From NCBI GenBank assembly GCA_015057525.1, contig SVEE01000002.1, positions 192,767 to 256,766 of the forward strand: a DNA stretch of 64,000 nucleotides, given 5' to 3'. The position numbers were made by a program, and so were the translations under genes. Positions 53,692 to 62,714 of the stretch are shown here, one piece after another. Every line of letters starts with the position of its first letter. The stretch's first letter is position 1. Source of the DNA: Lachnospiraceae bacterium. GTDB lineage: Bacteria; Bacillota; Clostridia; Lachnospirales; Lachnospiraceae. Below the pieces are notes generated by a model that saw nothing but the letters and a program-made list of their open reading frames with translations, was not told the DNA's origin and ran no database searches.

Positions 53692-54297
53692 TTATAAGAA
53701 CTCGAAGTCCATATCGGCTTCTTCTTCACCGTCACCAATCATCATACGATCTGGCTTTCTTGCGTCTTCAATCTCACCTACGAAGATTTCATCATCATCG
53801 TCAGAGCTTGCCACTGAAGTTTCTTCAGTTGTCTTCTTAAAGAATCTTGAAGATGCTGATTCCTTAGCTGGCTCCTCTGTCTTAATAGACATCTTAGGTT
53901 CTTCCTTAACTGGTTCAGCAGCTGGTGCCGACTTCTTAGCAGAAGAATTCTCAATCTTCTCACTCTGCTCCTTAGCCTTAGCAATAATCTCTGCAGCAGC
54001 AATTTCAGCATTCTTGATAATCTGATCAGCCTTTTTCTTAGCCTCAAGATTATCTTCTTCAGTTGATGAAACATTCTCCAATTTCTGAATCTCATTCTCA
54101 AGTTCAAAAAGCTTAACTCTACAATCCTGTAATGTTTTATCAGTCTTCTCAAGCTTATCAGCTAATTTATTCTTCTCTGTGTATACGTCATCGTATGCTC
54201 TATATACTGTATCTATAAAACTCTGAACTTCTGACGCTTTATATCCAAATATTCCCTTCTTAAATGTCTGGTTCTTTATGTCTAATGGTTGTATCAT
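53692..54297 (-). CDS. DivIVA-domain protein (second copy)
   Basis: About 201 residues from the ATG after GGAGGAGA; an upstream extension covers the promoter and is rejected. The N-terminus MIQPLDIKNQTFKKGIFGYK fits the DivIVA lipid-binding block, with a coiled coil at about 30-105 (including Ala/Ile/Lys-rich AEIAAAEIIAKAKEQSEK). The C-terminal third is Pro/Glu/Ala/Ser-rich, then very acidic (DDDDEIF, GEEEADMDFEFL). It is a paralogue of the partial protein at 1-687. Which of the two is the polar DivIVA and which has another role (for example GpsB- or SepIVA-like) is not clear. Confidence 0.85.
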   Translation of the reverse strand: MIQPLDIKNQTFKKGIFGYKASEVQSFIDTVYRAYDDVYTEKNKLADKLEKTDKTLQDCRVKLFELENEIQKLENVSSTEEDNLEAKKKADQIIKNAEIAAAEIIAKAKEQSEKIENSSAKKSAPAAEPVKEEPKMSIKTEEPAKESASSRFFKKTTEETSVASSDDDDEIFVGEIEDARKPDRMMIGDGEEEADMDFEFL

Positions 54298-54334
54298 GCA
54301 AAAATCTCCTCCGTACGAATTTTTCATAAATAAA

Positions 54335-54362
54335 ATTATATCATAATAAGAGAAAAAAACAA
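54335..54362 (-). promoter_or_regulatory. Promoter of the second divIVA-like gene
   Basis: Minus strand: TTGTTT, 16 nt, TATAAT with extended TG ahead of -10; the -10 is 38 nt from the start codon. Confidence 0.68.
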
Positions 54363-54441
54363 GCATTTATTTGCAAAACATGGTAATATAGATTTATATA
54401 TTATTAGATGATATAATGAACAAAAACAAGGAGGATAACTG

Positions 54442-55506
54442 ATGCAGATAATCACAAATGATGCCCGAATCAACAAATATCTTATGTTAGATCAGTTTTA
54501 TAATCCGGAAGATATTATTGTATTTGACATTGAAACAACAGGCTTTACAGCAGAAAATACAACTCTTTATCTCATCGGTTGTTGCTACTATCATAAGGGT
54601 CAGTGGAAAATAACACAATGGTTTAATGACGATGGTGTTTCCGAGACAGATATTATATCTTTGTTTATGGAATTCACTAAAAATTATAAATATCTTCTAC
54701 ATTACAACGGCGATGGCTTTGACATCCCTTACCTACAAAAAAAAATCTCCAGATTAAAACTGGACTATTCCTTTGACCATATAGAAAGCATTGACTTATA
54801 CAAAAAAGTAAAAGGTTTCAAAGAAATACTACATTTGGATAACTTAAAACAAAAATCTATCGAAAAATTTCTTGGAATTGATCGTTTGGACAAATATACA
54901 GGTGGAGATTTAATAAAGGTTTACACTGATTATCTGACAAATCATTCAGAAAAAGGTAAACAGCTTGTTTTACAACATAATTATGAAGATTTGGAAGGAC
55001 TTCTGTACTCTACCTGTCTATTATCATATACTAAACTTAAGGCAGGTTGCTTGACAGTCCAAAAGATGTCTGTTCGAGACAATAGATTACTTTTTTCTAT
55101 TAACCTTGAATATTCCTTACCAAAAAGAATCACTCTCGGAATAAACGACATACTTATAACAGGTAACAAAAAAGAAGCCACTATTAATGTGCCTATTCTC
55201 ACAGATGAATTGAAATTTTTCTTTGACGATTACAAGGAATACTACTATCTTCCTGCTGAAGACATGGCAGTTCATAAAAGTGTAGCAAAATATGTAGACA
55301 AAAACTATCGCGAACAGGCAAAAAAGGATAATTGTTATCTTAGAAGAAAAGGACATTTTATATCTCAAATAGATGATGGTATATTACAAGGCTACAAATA
55401 TAATTCAAAGGACAAGGAAACATATATTGAGTTAGCTGATTCGTTTTTGAAGGATATAGATATGCTCAACGCATATGCTAGACATATAATTTCAAAGTCA
55501 ATATAA
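54442..55506 (+). CDS. YprB-type RNase H-like exonuclease-domain protein
   Basis: A 354-residue protein with a DEDD-type nuclease domain in its N-terminal half: VFDIETTGF (first acidic pair), HYNGDGFDIPYL, LDNLKQKSIEKFLG and HNYEDLEGL (later acidic residues). The C-terminal half is unassigned. It matches the YprB/RNase H-like family found in Firmicutes; substrate and role are unknown. It has a GGAGGA ribosome site, stands alone on the plus strand and is followed by a bidirectional terminator. Confidence 0.85.
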   Translation: MQIITNDARINKYLMLDQFYNPEDIIVFDIETTGFTAENTTLYLIGCCYYHKGQWKITQWFNDDGVSETDIISLFMEFTKNYKYLLHYNGDGFDIPYLQKKISRLKLDYSFDHIESIDLYKKVKGFKEILHLDNLKQKSIEKFLGIDRLDKYTGGDLIKVYTDYLTNHSEKGKQLVLQHNYEDLEGLLYSTCLLSYTKLKAGCLTVQKMSVRDNRLLFSINLEYSLPKRITLGINDILITGNKKEATINVPILTDELKFFFDDYKEYYYLPAEDMAVHKSVAKYVDKNYREQAKKDNCYLRRKGHFISQIDDGILQGYKYNSKDKETYIELADSFLKDIDMLNAYARHIISKSI

Positions 55507-55507
55507 C

Positions 55508-55550
55508 AAAAACAGGTGGTTATACATAATTTATATAGCCACCTGTTTTT
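55508..55550. terminator. Bidirectional terminator
   Basis: AAAAACAGGTGG / CCACCTGTTTTT arms with an imperfect AT-rich centre serve the YprB-type gene (plus) and the AEC transporter gene (minus). Confidence 0.88.
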
Positions 55551-55552
55551 AT

Positions 55553-56488
55553 TTATCCACCGATAATCCATGCTAAAACTGCATATCCGACTAATGTTAT
55601 TATTAAATATATAGAGGATGTTGTTGATATATATTTACTTGCCTTTTGATTCTTAACAAAACTACTAAGACAAAGGCTTGGTAAGGTAATGAAATATAAC
55701 ACTAAACCTATCTTCATTTCTTCTGCAAACATGTCAGGCTTTGTTGCAAACATATAAAGTATAACGAGTAATAATGCACCCTGAATAATAACACGTGCAA
55801 ATACAGTTTTAAGACAAACACCAACTAAATTTTTATCAAGGGAAAACTCATATCCTACACAAAGAAGAATCATTGCACTCAAAGGTGCAGTAAGCATATT
55901 CTTAATACTTAAATACAAATCACCTGCATTTAATGCCAAGAAATCATTCATCAATCCTGTTGTTCCCATAAATAAACCCAATAATAAGGCAACAAAGCAT
56001 GGGGATGAAAAAGCATTCTTAATTAATTCTTTGATATTAAATTTTGTTCCCTGGTCTGTCATCTTTACCAAGCCAAAATATACACCAAATGCAAAAATAC
56101 CACAAGGAACATCAATAATTGCAATGTTAGACATATTTTCTACACCCATTAAACTCTGATATAGAGGAAATGCCATCATTCCACCCTCATATATAGTCAT
56201 GATATATGGAAAATATTTTCTATAAGGCTCCTTAACTATACCCTTACAAACAAATCCTAAGGAAAGTGCCACAACCACAGATGCAAGCATTATACCAAAT
56301 ACAATAACAACTTCCTTATCGTAATATGCTGTGGACACAGCATGAAATATAGTAAGTGGCAACGGAAAAGTTGTTATAAACTTTTTAATATTTTCTATAC
56401 CTGTATCAGATATCATCTTTGTTTTATTACATATCATACCAATAAAAAGCATGATTAAAACAGGTAAAACAATTTGTAATGTCTGCAT
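55553..56488 (-). CDS. AEC (auxin efflux carrier)-family transporter
   Basis: About 311 residues and ten hydrophobic segments. The N-terminus LPVLIMLFIGMICNKTKMISD, the repeat GMMAFPLYQSLMG and FVALLLGLFMGTTG are typical of bacterial AEC permeases, which move malate, malonate or other organic acids; the substrate is unknown here. The ATG after GGAGGATAAGG is chosen over one seven codons upstream. It lies just downstream of the ssrA terminator. Confidence 0.88.
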   Translation of the reverse strand: MQTLQIVLPVLIMLFIGMICNKTKMISDTGIENIKKFITTFPLPLTIFHAVSTAYYDKEVVIVFGIMLASVVVALSLGFVCKGIVKEPYRKYFPYIMTIYEGGMMAFPLYQSLMGVENMSNIAIIDVPCGIFAFGVYFGLVKMTDQGTKFNIKELIKNAFSSPCFVALLLGLFMGTTGLMNDFLALNAGDLYLSIKNMLTAPLSAMILLCVGYEFSLDKNLVGVCLKTVFARVIIQGALLLVILYMFATKPDMFAEEMKIGLVLYFITLPSLCLSSFVKNQKASKYISTTSSIYLIITLVGYAVLAWIIGG

Positions 56489-56531
56489 CCTTATCCTCCG
56501 TAAAAACATAATATTTGTTTATAATCCCAAA

Positions 56532-56567
56532 ATAGCCTTCAAGAATATAATTATTCTTAAAGGCTAT
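56532..56567 (-). terminator. Terminator of ssrA
   Basis: Sixteen-base arms (ATAGCCTTTAAGAATA / TATTCTTGAAGGCTAT, one mismatch) with a 4-nt loop, followed by TTTTG on the minus strand, four bases past the tmRNA 3' end. Confidence 0.8.
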
Positions 56568-56571
56568 ATTA

Positions 56572-56913
56572 TGGAGCTGAGGGGAATCGAACCCCTGTCC
56601 GAAAGCTCTTCCATTATGCTTTCTTCCATCATAGTCTATGTTTTAACATTCCCTCGACAAGACGCCCAAAGACAGGCTTCTCATCTTGGTAGCTTCATGA
56701 ATTTTCTCAAACCTCAAAGCTTTGGTCTGAGAGTTTCCCGCAAGTTTGATGCCAGGAACCTAAGTCGCGGGGAACCTAGGGCTGACAGCTGCCACTAGGC
56801 AGCGTACGCGTAATTTTCGTCTGCGTTTATATTTAATTCCATGTTTTTAGGTGGTCACGGTCCACCGATGGCTTACATAATTTCTAAACCCCCGTCGAAA
56901 CCAGTACAACCCC
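56572..56913 (-). ncRNA. ssrA: Transfer-messenger RNA (tmRNA)
   Basis: 342 nt. The 5' end GGGGTTGTACTGGTTTCGACGG and the 3' TTCGATTCCCCT T-arm are diagnostic. The acceptor GGGGTTG pairs with CAGCTCC and includes a G3-U70 wobble, the alanine identity mark; CCA is not encoded. The tag frame ends ...DENYAYAA then TAG (56795-56824); the resume codon is GCA or the AAC before it. Pseudoknot stems are visible on both sides, for example TGGCAGCTG and GGGAAACTCTCAGACC. It lies downstream of smpB and rnr, so all three rescue/decay factors share one locus. Confidence 0.96.
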
Positions 56914-56968
56914 TGGTTTATATGACGAAAATTTATATATTTACACAAGTATAACCTGTGTATGTAAC

Positions 56969-57319
56969 CTACTCAGCATCTATTGGAGTTGCATGATTAT
57001 GATCATGGTCGTGAGTAGCATCTGTTGAAGTTGCTGTTCCATCAGAATCAAGAGCACTAAAATTAACTATACCAGCATAATTAGCTGCCCAATACTGCTG
57101 TGACCAATAATCAAAAGATCCAGCTGCTATTGTAGCACTAGCCTCTCGCTTCTCAACAGACTTCTTATATAAAACCTTACCAAGAGGATAACCAATAATC
57201 GCACCAAGCATACCTGCTAAAACGAAAATGGTAACAAGCTTTTTTCTTCTCTTCTTCTTAATCTGTTTTGCTCTGTTTTTTTTCTCCTCTTTGTACTTAT
57301 CAACCTTTGCCTGACTCAT
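56969..57319 (-). CDS. Small membrane protein with His-rich tail, between smpB and ssrA
   Basis: A 116-residue protein that I do not recognise. A very basic N-terminus (KYKEEKKNRAKQIKKKRRKK) precedes one membrane helix (about 29-50) with GXXXG-like spacing. The outside part is Ser/Ala-rich, with FDYWSQQYWAANYAGIVNFSALDSDG. The C-terminus ends with the His/Asp cluster THDHDHNHATP, which could bind metal. It starts behind GAGGTGAAATT, 18 bp after smpB, and is followed by ssrA on the same strand. Confidence 0.75.
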   Translation of the reverse strand: MSQAKVDKYKEEKKNRAKQIKKKRRKKLVTIFVLAGMLGAIIGYPLGKVLYKKSVEKREASATIAAGSFDYWSQQYWAANYAGIVNFSALDSDGTATSTDATHDHDHNHATPIDAE

Positions 57320-57337
57320 ATAAATTTCACCTCGTAA

Positions 57338-57808
57338 TTATCCAAGATTCCTAATCTTGAAATCTCTTTCTGCTTCTCTTTTTGCATCTTTTTTAGCTAT
57401 ATCTTCTCTCTTATCGTAGAGTTTCTTACCTCTTGCAAGACCAACCTCTACCTTAACTAAACTATCCTTAAAATAAACCTGTAATGGTACTAAGGTATAT
57501 CCCTTCATCTTCTGTTGACCAATAAGTTTATTAATCTCATAGCGATGAAGCAATAATTTTCTAGTTCTTAAAGGGTCCTTGTTGAATATATTTCCCTTTT
57601 CATAAGGAGATATATGCATATGGTATATATATACCTCTTCTTTCTCAATACCTATAAAGGATTCTTTGATACTACACTTGCCCATTCTAAGAGACTTTAC
57701 CTCTGTTCCCACAAGGGCAATGCCAGCCTCATAGGTATCTTCTATGAAATAATCATGATATGCCTTTTTATTGTTGGCAATCAATCTTGTTCCTTTTTCT
57801 TTAGCCAA
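57338..57808 (-). CDS. smpB: SsrA-binding protein SmpB
   Basis: A 156-residue partner of tmRNA in trans-translation. Motifs are [59 protein letters not shown] and the C-terminal helix tail [23 protein letters not shown]. It starts with TTG behind AAAGGG, one base after the RNase R stop. Its ligand ssrA is two features downstream. Confidence 0.98.
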   Translation of the reverse strand: MAKEKGTRLIANNKKAYHDYFIEDTYEAGIALVGTEVKSLRMGKCSIKESFIGIEKEEVYIYHMHISPYEKGNIFNKDPLRTRKLLLHRYEINKLIGQQKMKGYTLVPLQVYFKDSLVKVEVGLARGKKLYDKREDIAKKDAKREAERDFKIRNLG

Positions 57809-57809
57809 T

Positions 57810-59954
57810 TTACTCAGCCCTTTCTATATTATCATCAATTATAGAAAAATCAATATTTTTCTTAATTTTATCACAACTTAACACTTTTATTCTTACTTTG
57901 TCACCCAACTGATATCTCTTACCTGAGTTCTCGCCAATCATAGCATACTCTTCCTCTGAGAAATAATAACAATCATCATACATATAGGCAACTGATACGG
58001 CACCTTCAACAGTATTTTCTAGCTCAACAAATATATAGTTAGATGTTACTCCTGAAACAACACCATCGAATTCTTCACCAATATGTTCTGACATATATTC
58101 AATTTCTTTAAGCTTTATTACTTCTCTTTCTGCCTCCTCAGCACGTCTTTCTTTTAAAGAGTTGTCATCAGCAACAGAAGGTAAAATCTTTTGGTAATGC
58201 TTAATTCTCTTATCATTCAATTCCCCTCGTAGATTCTCTTTAATTATTCTATGAATCTGTAAATCAGGATACCTTCTGATTGGAGAAGTAAAGTGACAAT
58301 AATATTTACAAGAAAGTCCAAAATGTCCTGAACATTCTGTAGAATATCTAGCCTGTTTCATTGAACGAAGCATCATCTTACTAATCAGTGCCTCATATGG
58401 TTCACCTTCAATTTTCATTAGAATTTTCTGTAATTCCTTAGGATGAATATCATCCTTTGACGGTCTTGTAAACAAGCCAAAGTTATTCATAAAGAATATC
58501 AAATTCTGTATTTTCTCAGGGTCAGGACTTTCATGAGTTCTATATTCAAACGGAAGTTCCTGCCAGAAATAATCTTCGGCAACAGTCTCATTAGCCATAA
58601 GCATGAAATCTTCTATAATCTTTGTAGCAGGATTTCTATCGTATGGCTTAATTTCTACCGGTTTATGATTTTCATCAACTATTATCTTAGTTTCTGGCAC
58701 ATCAAAATCAATAGAACCTCTTTTGACACGATTAGCTCTAATTATATCAGCAAGTTCCTTCATCATATCAAACATACCGATTAATGGCTCATATCTTTTT
58801 AAGACCTCATCATCACTTCTATCAAGTATCTTGGCAACGTTAGTATATGTCATTCTCTCATTAACATTAATTACACCTTCGCAAATGTAATGATTAACAA
58901 CTTTGCCCTTCTTATCAATATCCATAACACAGCTTAATGTTAATCTGTCTACACCTGCATTTAATGAACATATGCCATTAGAAAGCTTATGTGGAATCAT
59001 AGGAATAACACTGTCAACAAGGTAACAGCTTGTACCTCTTTTTAAAGCTTCCTTATCAAGTGGTGACTTCTCAATAACATAATTAGTTACGTCCGCAATA
59101 TGAACACCTAAGGTATATATTCCATCCTTATATGATATAGTTATAGCATCATCAAGATCCTTAGCATCCTCACCATCAATAGTGACAGTATCCCAAGTTC
59201 TAAAGTCATGTCTTCCTTCTATTTGAGAAGGCTCAACTTCATCAGGAATATCTTTAAGAGAATCCATGACTTTCTCAGGATATTCCATAGGTATATCATA
59301 TGCTCTAACAACAGATAATATGTCTGTTGCTGGATCATTTACATGTCCAAGTATCTCTATTATCTCTCCCTCAGGTGACTTTCCAGCACTTCCATAGGTC
59401 TTAATTTTACATACAACCTTATGTCCTGTCATGGCACTCATGGAATCTTTTTTGGCAACAAATACGTCATCTGAAACCTTCTGATTATCAGGAATAACAA
59501 ATCCAAATCCATCCTGCTTCTCAAACGTACCTACTACCACACTCATTCCACGTTCAAGAATCTGAACAACCTTAGCTTCACAACGCCTTCCAGCCTTAGC
59601 AGATTCATCCGGCTTTATCACAACTCTGTCATTGTGAAATGCATCCAAGCTGTATTTTGCTGGTATAAAATAATCATCCTTTTCCCCATCAACTCGTACA
59701 AAACCAAATCCCTTTTTATTACCAATAAATGTTCCTACCTTAAGATTATCATCTATCTTCTTATATTTACCCTTAGGTGTAACTGTTATTTTACCTTCGC
59801 TAATAAGCTCATTTAAAGCAGTTTCTACCCTCTTTTTTTCTGAATCCGACACTTGAAGCAAAAATCGGATATCCTTTAAACGCATAGGTTTGTACATATC
59901 ATCACATATAAAATTGTATATTTTTTCTTTTATAATATTGACTTTTTCTCCCAT
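57810..59954 (-). CDS. rnr: Ribonuclease R
   Basis: A 3'-5' exoribonuclease of about 714 residues. Order: N-terminal helix-turn-helix, two cold-shock domains ([29 protein letters not shown]), the RNB catalytic core ([19 protein letters not shown], with the metal-binding Asp cluster) and a C-terminal S1 domain ([20 protein letters not shown]). It degrades structured and non-stop mRNA, in part with tmRNA-SmpB, encoded directly downstream. The second in-frame start (ATG) fits a GGGG site; there is no lysine-rich tail as in the E. coli enzyme. Confidence 0.96.
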   Translation of the reverse strand: MGEKVNIIKEKIYNFICDDMYKPMRLKDIRFLLQVSDSEKKRVETALNELISEGKITVTPKGKYKKIDDNLKVGTFIGNKKGFGFVRVDGEKDDYFIPAKYSLDAFHNDRVVIKPDESAKAGRRCEAKVVQILERGMSVVVGTFEKQDGFGFVIPDNQKVSDDVFVAKKDSMSAMTGHKVVCKIKTYGSAGKSPEGEIIEILGHVNDPATDILSVVRAYDIPMEYPEKVMDSLKDIPDEVEPSQIEGRHDFRTWDTVTIDGEDAKDLDDAITISYKDGIYTLGVHIADVTNYVIEKSPLDKEALKRGTSCYLVDSVIPMIPHKLSNGICSLNAGVDRLTLSCVMDIDKKGKVVNHYICEGVINVNERMTYTNVAKILDRSDDEVLKRYEPLIGMFDMMKELADIIRANRVKRGSIDFDVPETKIIVDENHKPVEIKPYDRNPATKIIEDFMLMANETVAEDYFWQELPFEYRTHESPDPEKIQNLIFFMNNFGLFTRPSKDDIHPKELQKILMKIEGEPYEALISKMMLRSMKQARYSTECSGHFGLSCKYYCHFTSPIRRYPDLQIHRIIKENLRGELNDKRIKHYQKILPSVADDNSLKERRAEEAEREVIKLKEIEYMSEHIGEEFDGVVSGVTSNYIFVELENTVEGAVSVAYMYDDCYYFSEEEYAMIGENSGKRYQLGDKVRIKVLSCDKIKKNIDFSIIDDNIERAE

Positions 59955-59991
59955 AAGATGCACCCCACAATCTTATAATTTATATAAGATA

Positions 59992-60019
59992 ATTATACCA
60001 CATATGACTGATGTTTAAC
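59992..60019 (-). promoter_or_regulatory. Promoter of the rnr-smpB-ssrA block
   Basis: Minus strand: GTTAAA, 16 nt, TATAAT with extended TGG directly ahead of the -10; the rnr start is about 38 nt downstream. Confidence 0.65.
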
Positions 60020-60021
60020 AG

Positions 60022-60056
60022 AAAAAAAGATGCTTTGACATTATATCAAAGCATCT
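60022..60056 (-). terminator. Terminator of secG
   Basis: Eleven-base arms (AGATGCTTTGA / TCAAAGCATCT) with a 7-nt loop, then TTTTTTTC on the minus strand, 11 bp past secG. Confidence 0.9.
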
Positions 60057-60066
60057 ATAATAATTC

Positions 60067-60300
60067 TTAAATAAACTTAGAAGATAAAACGAGTGCAAGC
60101 AACATATAAGCAATACCAAAAACAATTGTAACCTTCTTTAAAATTGCTTCTTTAGACTTGCCTTTATTCTTGCTCCAGTAAGTATCAGAACCACCACTTA
60201 TTGTAGTAGTAAGTCCGCCACCTTTACCTTCCTGCATCATTACTATAATTGCTAATATAATTGAAATTACTAAAAAAACTATTGTTAACGCTGTCTTCAA
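60067..60300 (-). CDS. secG: Preprotein translocase subunit SecG
   Basis: A 77-residue accessory subunit of the SecYEG channel. Two membrane helices (about 2-21 and 55-75) flank the conserved loop MMQEGKGGGLTTTISGGSDTYWSKNKGKSKEAIL. It starts with TTG behind AGGAGG. Position upstream of rnr is common in Firmicutes. It is bounded by its own promoter and terminator. Confidence 0.95.
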   Translation of the reverse strand: MKTALTIVFLVISIILAIIVMMQEGKGGGLTTTISGGSDTYWSKNKGKSKEAILKKVTIVFGIAYMLLALVLSSKFI

Positions 60301-60340
60301 AAGAAAAACCTCCTAATCATTTACAAATCACACTTTGCTT

Positions 60341-60369
60341 ATGTTATCACAAGTAAGTCATGTTTGCAA
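60341..60369 (-). promoter_or_regulatory. Promoter of secG
   Basis: Minus strand: TTGCAA, 17 nt, TAACAT, about 41 nt before the TTG start. Confidence 0.55.
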
Positions 60370-60395
60370 CATTTTTTTATAAATTTCATCAGCAA

Positions 60396-62636
60396 TTAAT
60401 ATAATGCAACTCCGTTACCTTGCATGTAACATAATCTTCCAAGCCAATCGTATGTCCATGTATTTACCATGAGCGTGCCATCCGCATTAGCATATCCATA
60501 ATTACCGGCAGCTCCATTCCATGGTGTTCCATCAGCACACATTACGGTATTAGAGAACTGGAACCACTTATCTCTCTCAAGAACTCCATATGGATTAGCA
60601 TAGTATAAATATGTTCCTGTCTTATCATAAGTAACTACGTCAACGTATAAATAACCATTAACATCGAAGAAACAATAATCGTCAACTGGTACACCGGCAA
60701 TGGACTTCTTTACATGAGCAAAATCACTAAACACTTCATGTCCGTACTGATTAAAGTATATTACATGAACACCATCAGGATGATAAGTCAATCTATCTCT
60801 CATGGCTGTTCCATCTGCCTGTAAGAAATACGTATATGTTCCATCACAAACAAATTGATTAATAACAAGCTTTCCTTGACTATCTTTAGCAATTATATCT
60901 CCTGCGTCAGTAAGATAAAAATCATTTCCTAAATAAGATGCAAACTTACCAGGTGTTGTTGGCACTCCAACTGGTGTTGCAACAGAGGAAGGAAGTCCTG
61001 GCTTGTTAACAACAACATCCATAGAGTCAGTCATAGTGGATGAAGGATTGCCTGCTACTCTTACGGTACAACTGATATTATATGTAGCATTTTCTGTTGG
61101 ATACCATTGTAACCATTCATTTCCTAAAATCCAGCCCGAAAGTTCTAAAGTTTGATTAGTTGTATAGTTGAATGCAGACCATTTAAATTCTAAGTCAACC
61201 TCGCTATTTTTAGGAACTGTTGTTAATCCAATAAACACCATGTCATCAGTCTGCTGATCCTCTGGAAGATATAATGTAGCATAACTAAGTGTTGCTGTAG
61301 TAGCTGGTGCCTTATAAAGTATATCATCCTTCCAAGAAGAAATAGTTCTACCTGTCCATGAACTAAGCTTGCTTAAATACGGATCGACGTATGTTCCTGC
61401 CTGGTCTGTATTCATATATTTAAATACATCATATGACGCCTTCTTGTTGCCATTGTAATCTAAAAGTCCCATATTATAATAATCATGATGTACAGAGTTA
61501 GTATCTTTATATGTTGTAAATACAACAGAATCAACCATATCGTTATATACACCTGCATAATATGTCTGCGCAATCATAGCAGCCTGCTCTTCCTGACCAT
61601 ATGTTGAGTCAAAACTCTGCTCTGACAAAATAACTCTATGATTTGAACCAAAATTATCTTTTATATAATTAGTTAAAACTTCAAGATTAGGTCCACATAT
61701 AAACTTAGTATCTACGTCATGTGTTAAATATTGAGCATTTTCTTTAGTCCAAACCTGTGTTGCCATCTGAGGTGGATATGCATGAAAATCAAGGTTCCAC
61801 GATTTATTGGATACACCTAAATGAAACGCATCTATAAAGTCCTTAGTTGGCACACCTTTACCTTCGTTAGAGTTATTCCAATCATGGGTAACTGATACAT
61901 ATGCTCTTGCATATGGATTTTGTGCCTTTAAAGCACTATCTAGAAGGTTGTAGCTTGCTGTTGCAAGATTAACCAACACATCCTTCATACCACTTCCCGA
62001 TGCACCAGTATAGTTATAATTATGAGCTACATTAACCTCATTACCAACTCTCCAGTTCTGAACAAATGTATCTGAGTAACCAAATCGTTCAGCCATAAAA
62101 TTAAGTATTGCAGAAATATGATTTTGAGCCTCTGCATCACAAGAATTAAGTGCATAGTATACTTTTCCCGGTGTTGGATTATACATAAGTTTCTGGATAA
62201 CAGGATCATCACTCCAGCTAAGTACAAGACAGAAAGTCCAAGTAATACCTTGCTCACGGTATTTTTTTACCTCCGCAAGAAGAACTTTCATCATACTTCC
62301 TTCCTGCTCGTTAAAGTAGTAAGTCTTGCCGTTATATCTATATGGTGTTCCTGTTCCATCTGTGTTAATAATAGACGCCAAATCTACATTTAACATAATA
62401 TGATTTAAATTTAGATTGGAAACAGTATCTCCCAAAGCAGCAAATTCAGTACCCTGTACACCCTTACTATTATAATAATTACCATTAACAACATCTGCGG
62501 CTGTAGCCTTCACGTGGCTTAATGAAGCCGCCTTAACTTCTACCGGCTCAAAGAAACCCGTTACAAGCATAGAAATAGTTAAAGCAATCACCATAATTGA
62601 AGCGGTTATTTTATTATGCATTTTTCTTTTTTTCAT
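60396..62636 (-). CDS. Secreted DUF5722-type glycoside-hydrolase-like protein with cell-wall-binding repeats
   Basis: 746 residues. A signal peptide (to about 37, VKA-AS) precedes a TIM-barrel-like domain (about 40-430) that I match from memory to DUF5722. The pair E200 (WRVGNEVN, strand-4 NE motif) and E339 (VILSEQSFDS) fits clan-A retaining hydrolases. A beta-sandwich (about 440-555) and a Pro-rich linker follow. The C-terminus (about 565-746) holds Tyr/Gly/aromatic repeats such as DGTLMVNTWTYDWLGRLCYM, like choline- or wall-binding repeats. The substrate is unknown. It has a strong AAAGGAG site; the promoter overlaps the eno terminator. Confidence 0.82.
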   Translation of the reverse strand: MKKRKMHNKITASIMVIALTISMLVTGFFEPVEVKAASLSHVKATAADVVNGNYYNSKGVQGTEFAALGDTVSNLNLNHIMLNVDLASIINTDGTGTPYRYNGKTYYFNEQEGSMMKVLLAEVKKYREQGITWTFCLVLSWSDDPVIQKLMYNPTPGKVYYALNSCDAEAQNHISAILNFMAERFGYSDTFVQNWRVGNEVNVAHNYNYTGASGSGMKDVLVNLATASYNLLDSALKAQNPYARAYVSVTHDWNNSNEGKGVPTKDFIDAFHLGVSNKSWNLDFHAYPPQMATQVWTKENAQYLTHDVDTKFICGPNLEVLTNYIKDNFGSNHRVILSEQSFDSTYGQEEQAAMIAQTYYAGVYNDMVDSVVFTTYKDTNSVHHDYYNMGLLDYNGNKKASYDVFKYMNTDQAGTYVDPYLSKLSSWTGRTISSWKDDILYKAPATTATLSYATLYLPEDQQTDDMVFIGLTTVPKNSEVDLEFKWSAFNYTTNQTLELSGWILGNEWLQWYPTENATYNISCTVRVAGNPSSTMTDSMDVVVNKPGLPSSVATPVGVPTTPGKFASYLGNDFYLTDAGDIIAKDSQGKLVINQFVCDGTYTYFLQADGTAMRDRLTYHPDGVHVIYFNQYGHEVFSDFAHVKKSIAGVPVDDYCFFDVNGYLYVDVVTYDKTGTYLYYANPYGVLERDKWFQFSNTVMCADGTPWNGAAGNYGYANADGTLMVNTWTYDWLGRLCYMQGNGVALY

Positions 62637-62673
62637 GGTAATTCTCCTTTCAACTTTTTAATTATTTATAAAA

Positions 62674-62707
62674 AATCATGAATTTATTATACTATAAATT
62701 CATGATT
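62674..62707 (-). terminator. Terminator of eno overlapping the next promoter
   Basis: Perfect 14-bp arms (AATCATGAATTTAT / ATAAATTCATGATT) with a 6-nt loop, followed by TTTTTTAT on the minus strand. Because the -10 element of the next gene lies in its centre, the palindrome could also be an operator. Confidence 0.75.
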
Positions 62708-62714
62708 TCCTCAA
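62686..62714 (-). promoter_or_regulatory. Promoter of the DUF5722-type gene
   Basis: Minus strand: TTGAGG directly after the eno stop, 17 nt, TATAAT. Its spacer and -10 lie within the palindrome. Confidence 0.55.

Noticed and set aside
53778-54152. 124-residue Arg/Leu-rich open frame on the minus strand
   Set aside because: It is the shadow of the coiled-coil coding region of the DivIVA-like gene in another frame. It has no ribosome site and low-complexity composition.
56914-56945. Separate promoter directly upstream of ssrA
   Set aside because: TTGTGT and CATATA at 18-nt spacing are poor matches. Transcription from the upstream genes is as likely, so it was not listed.
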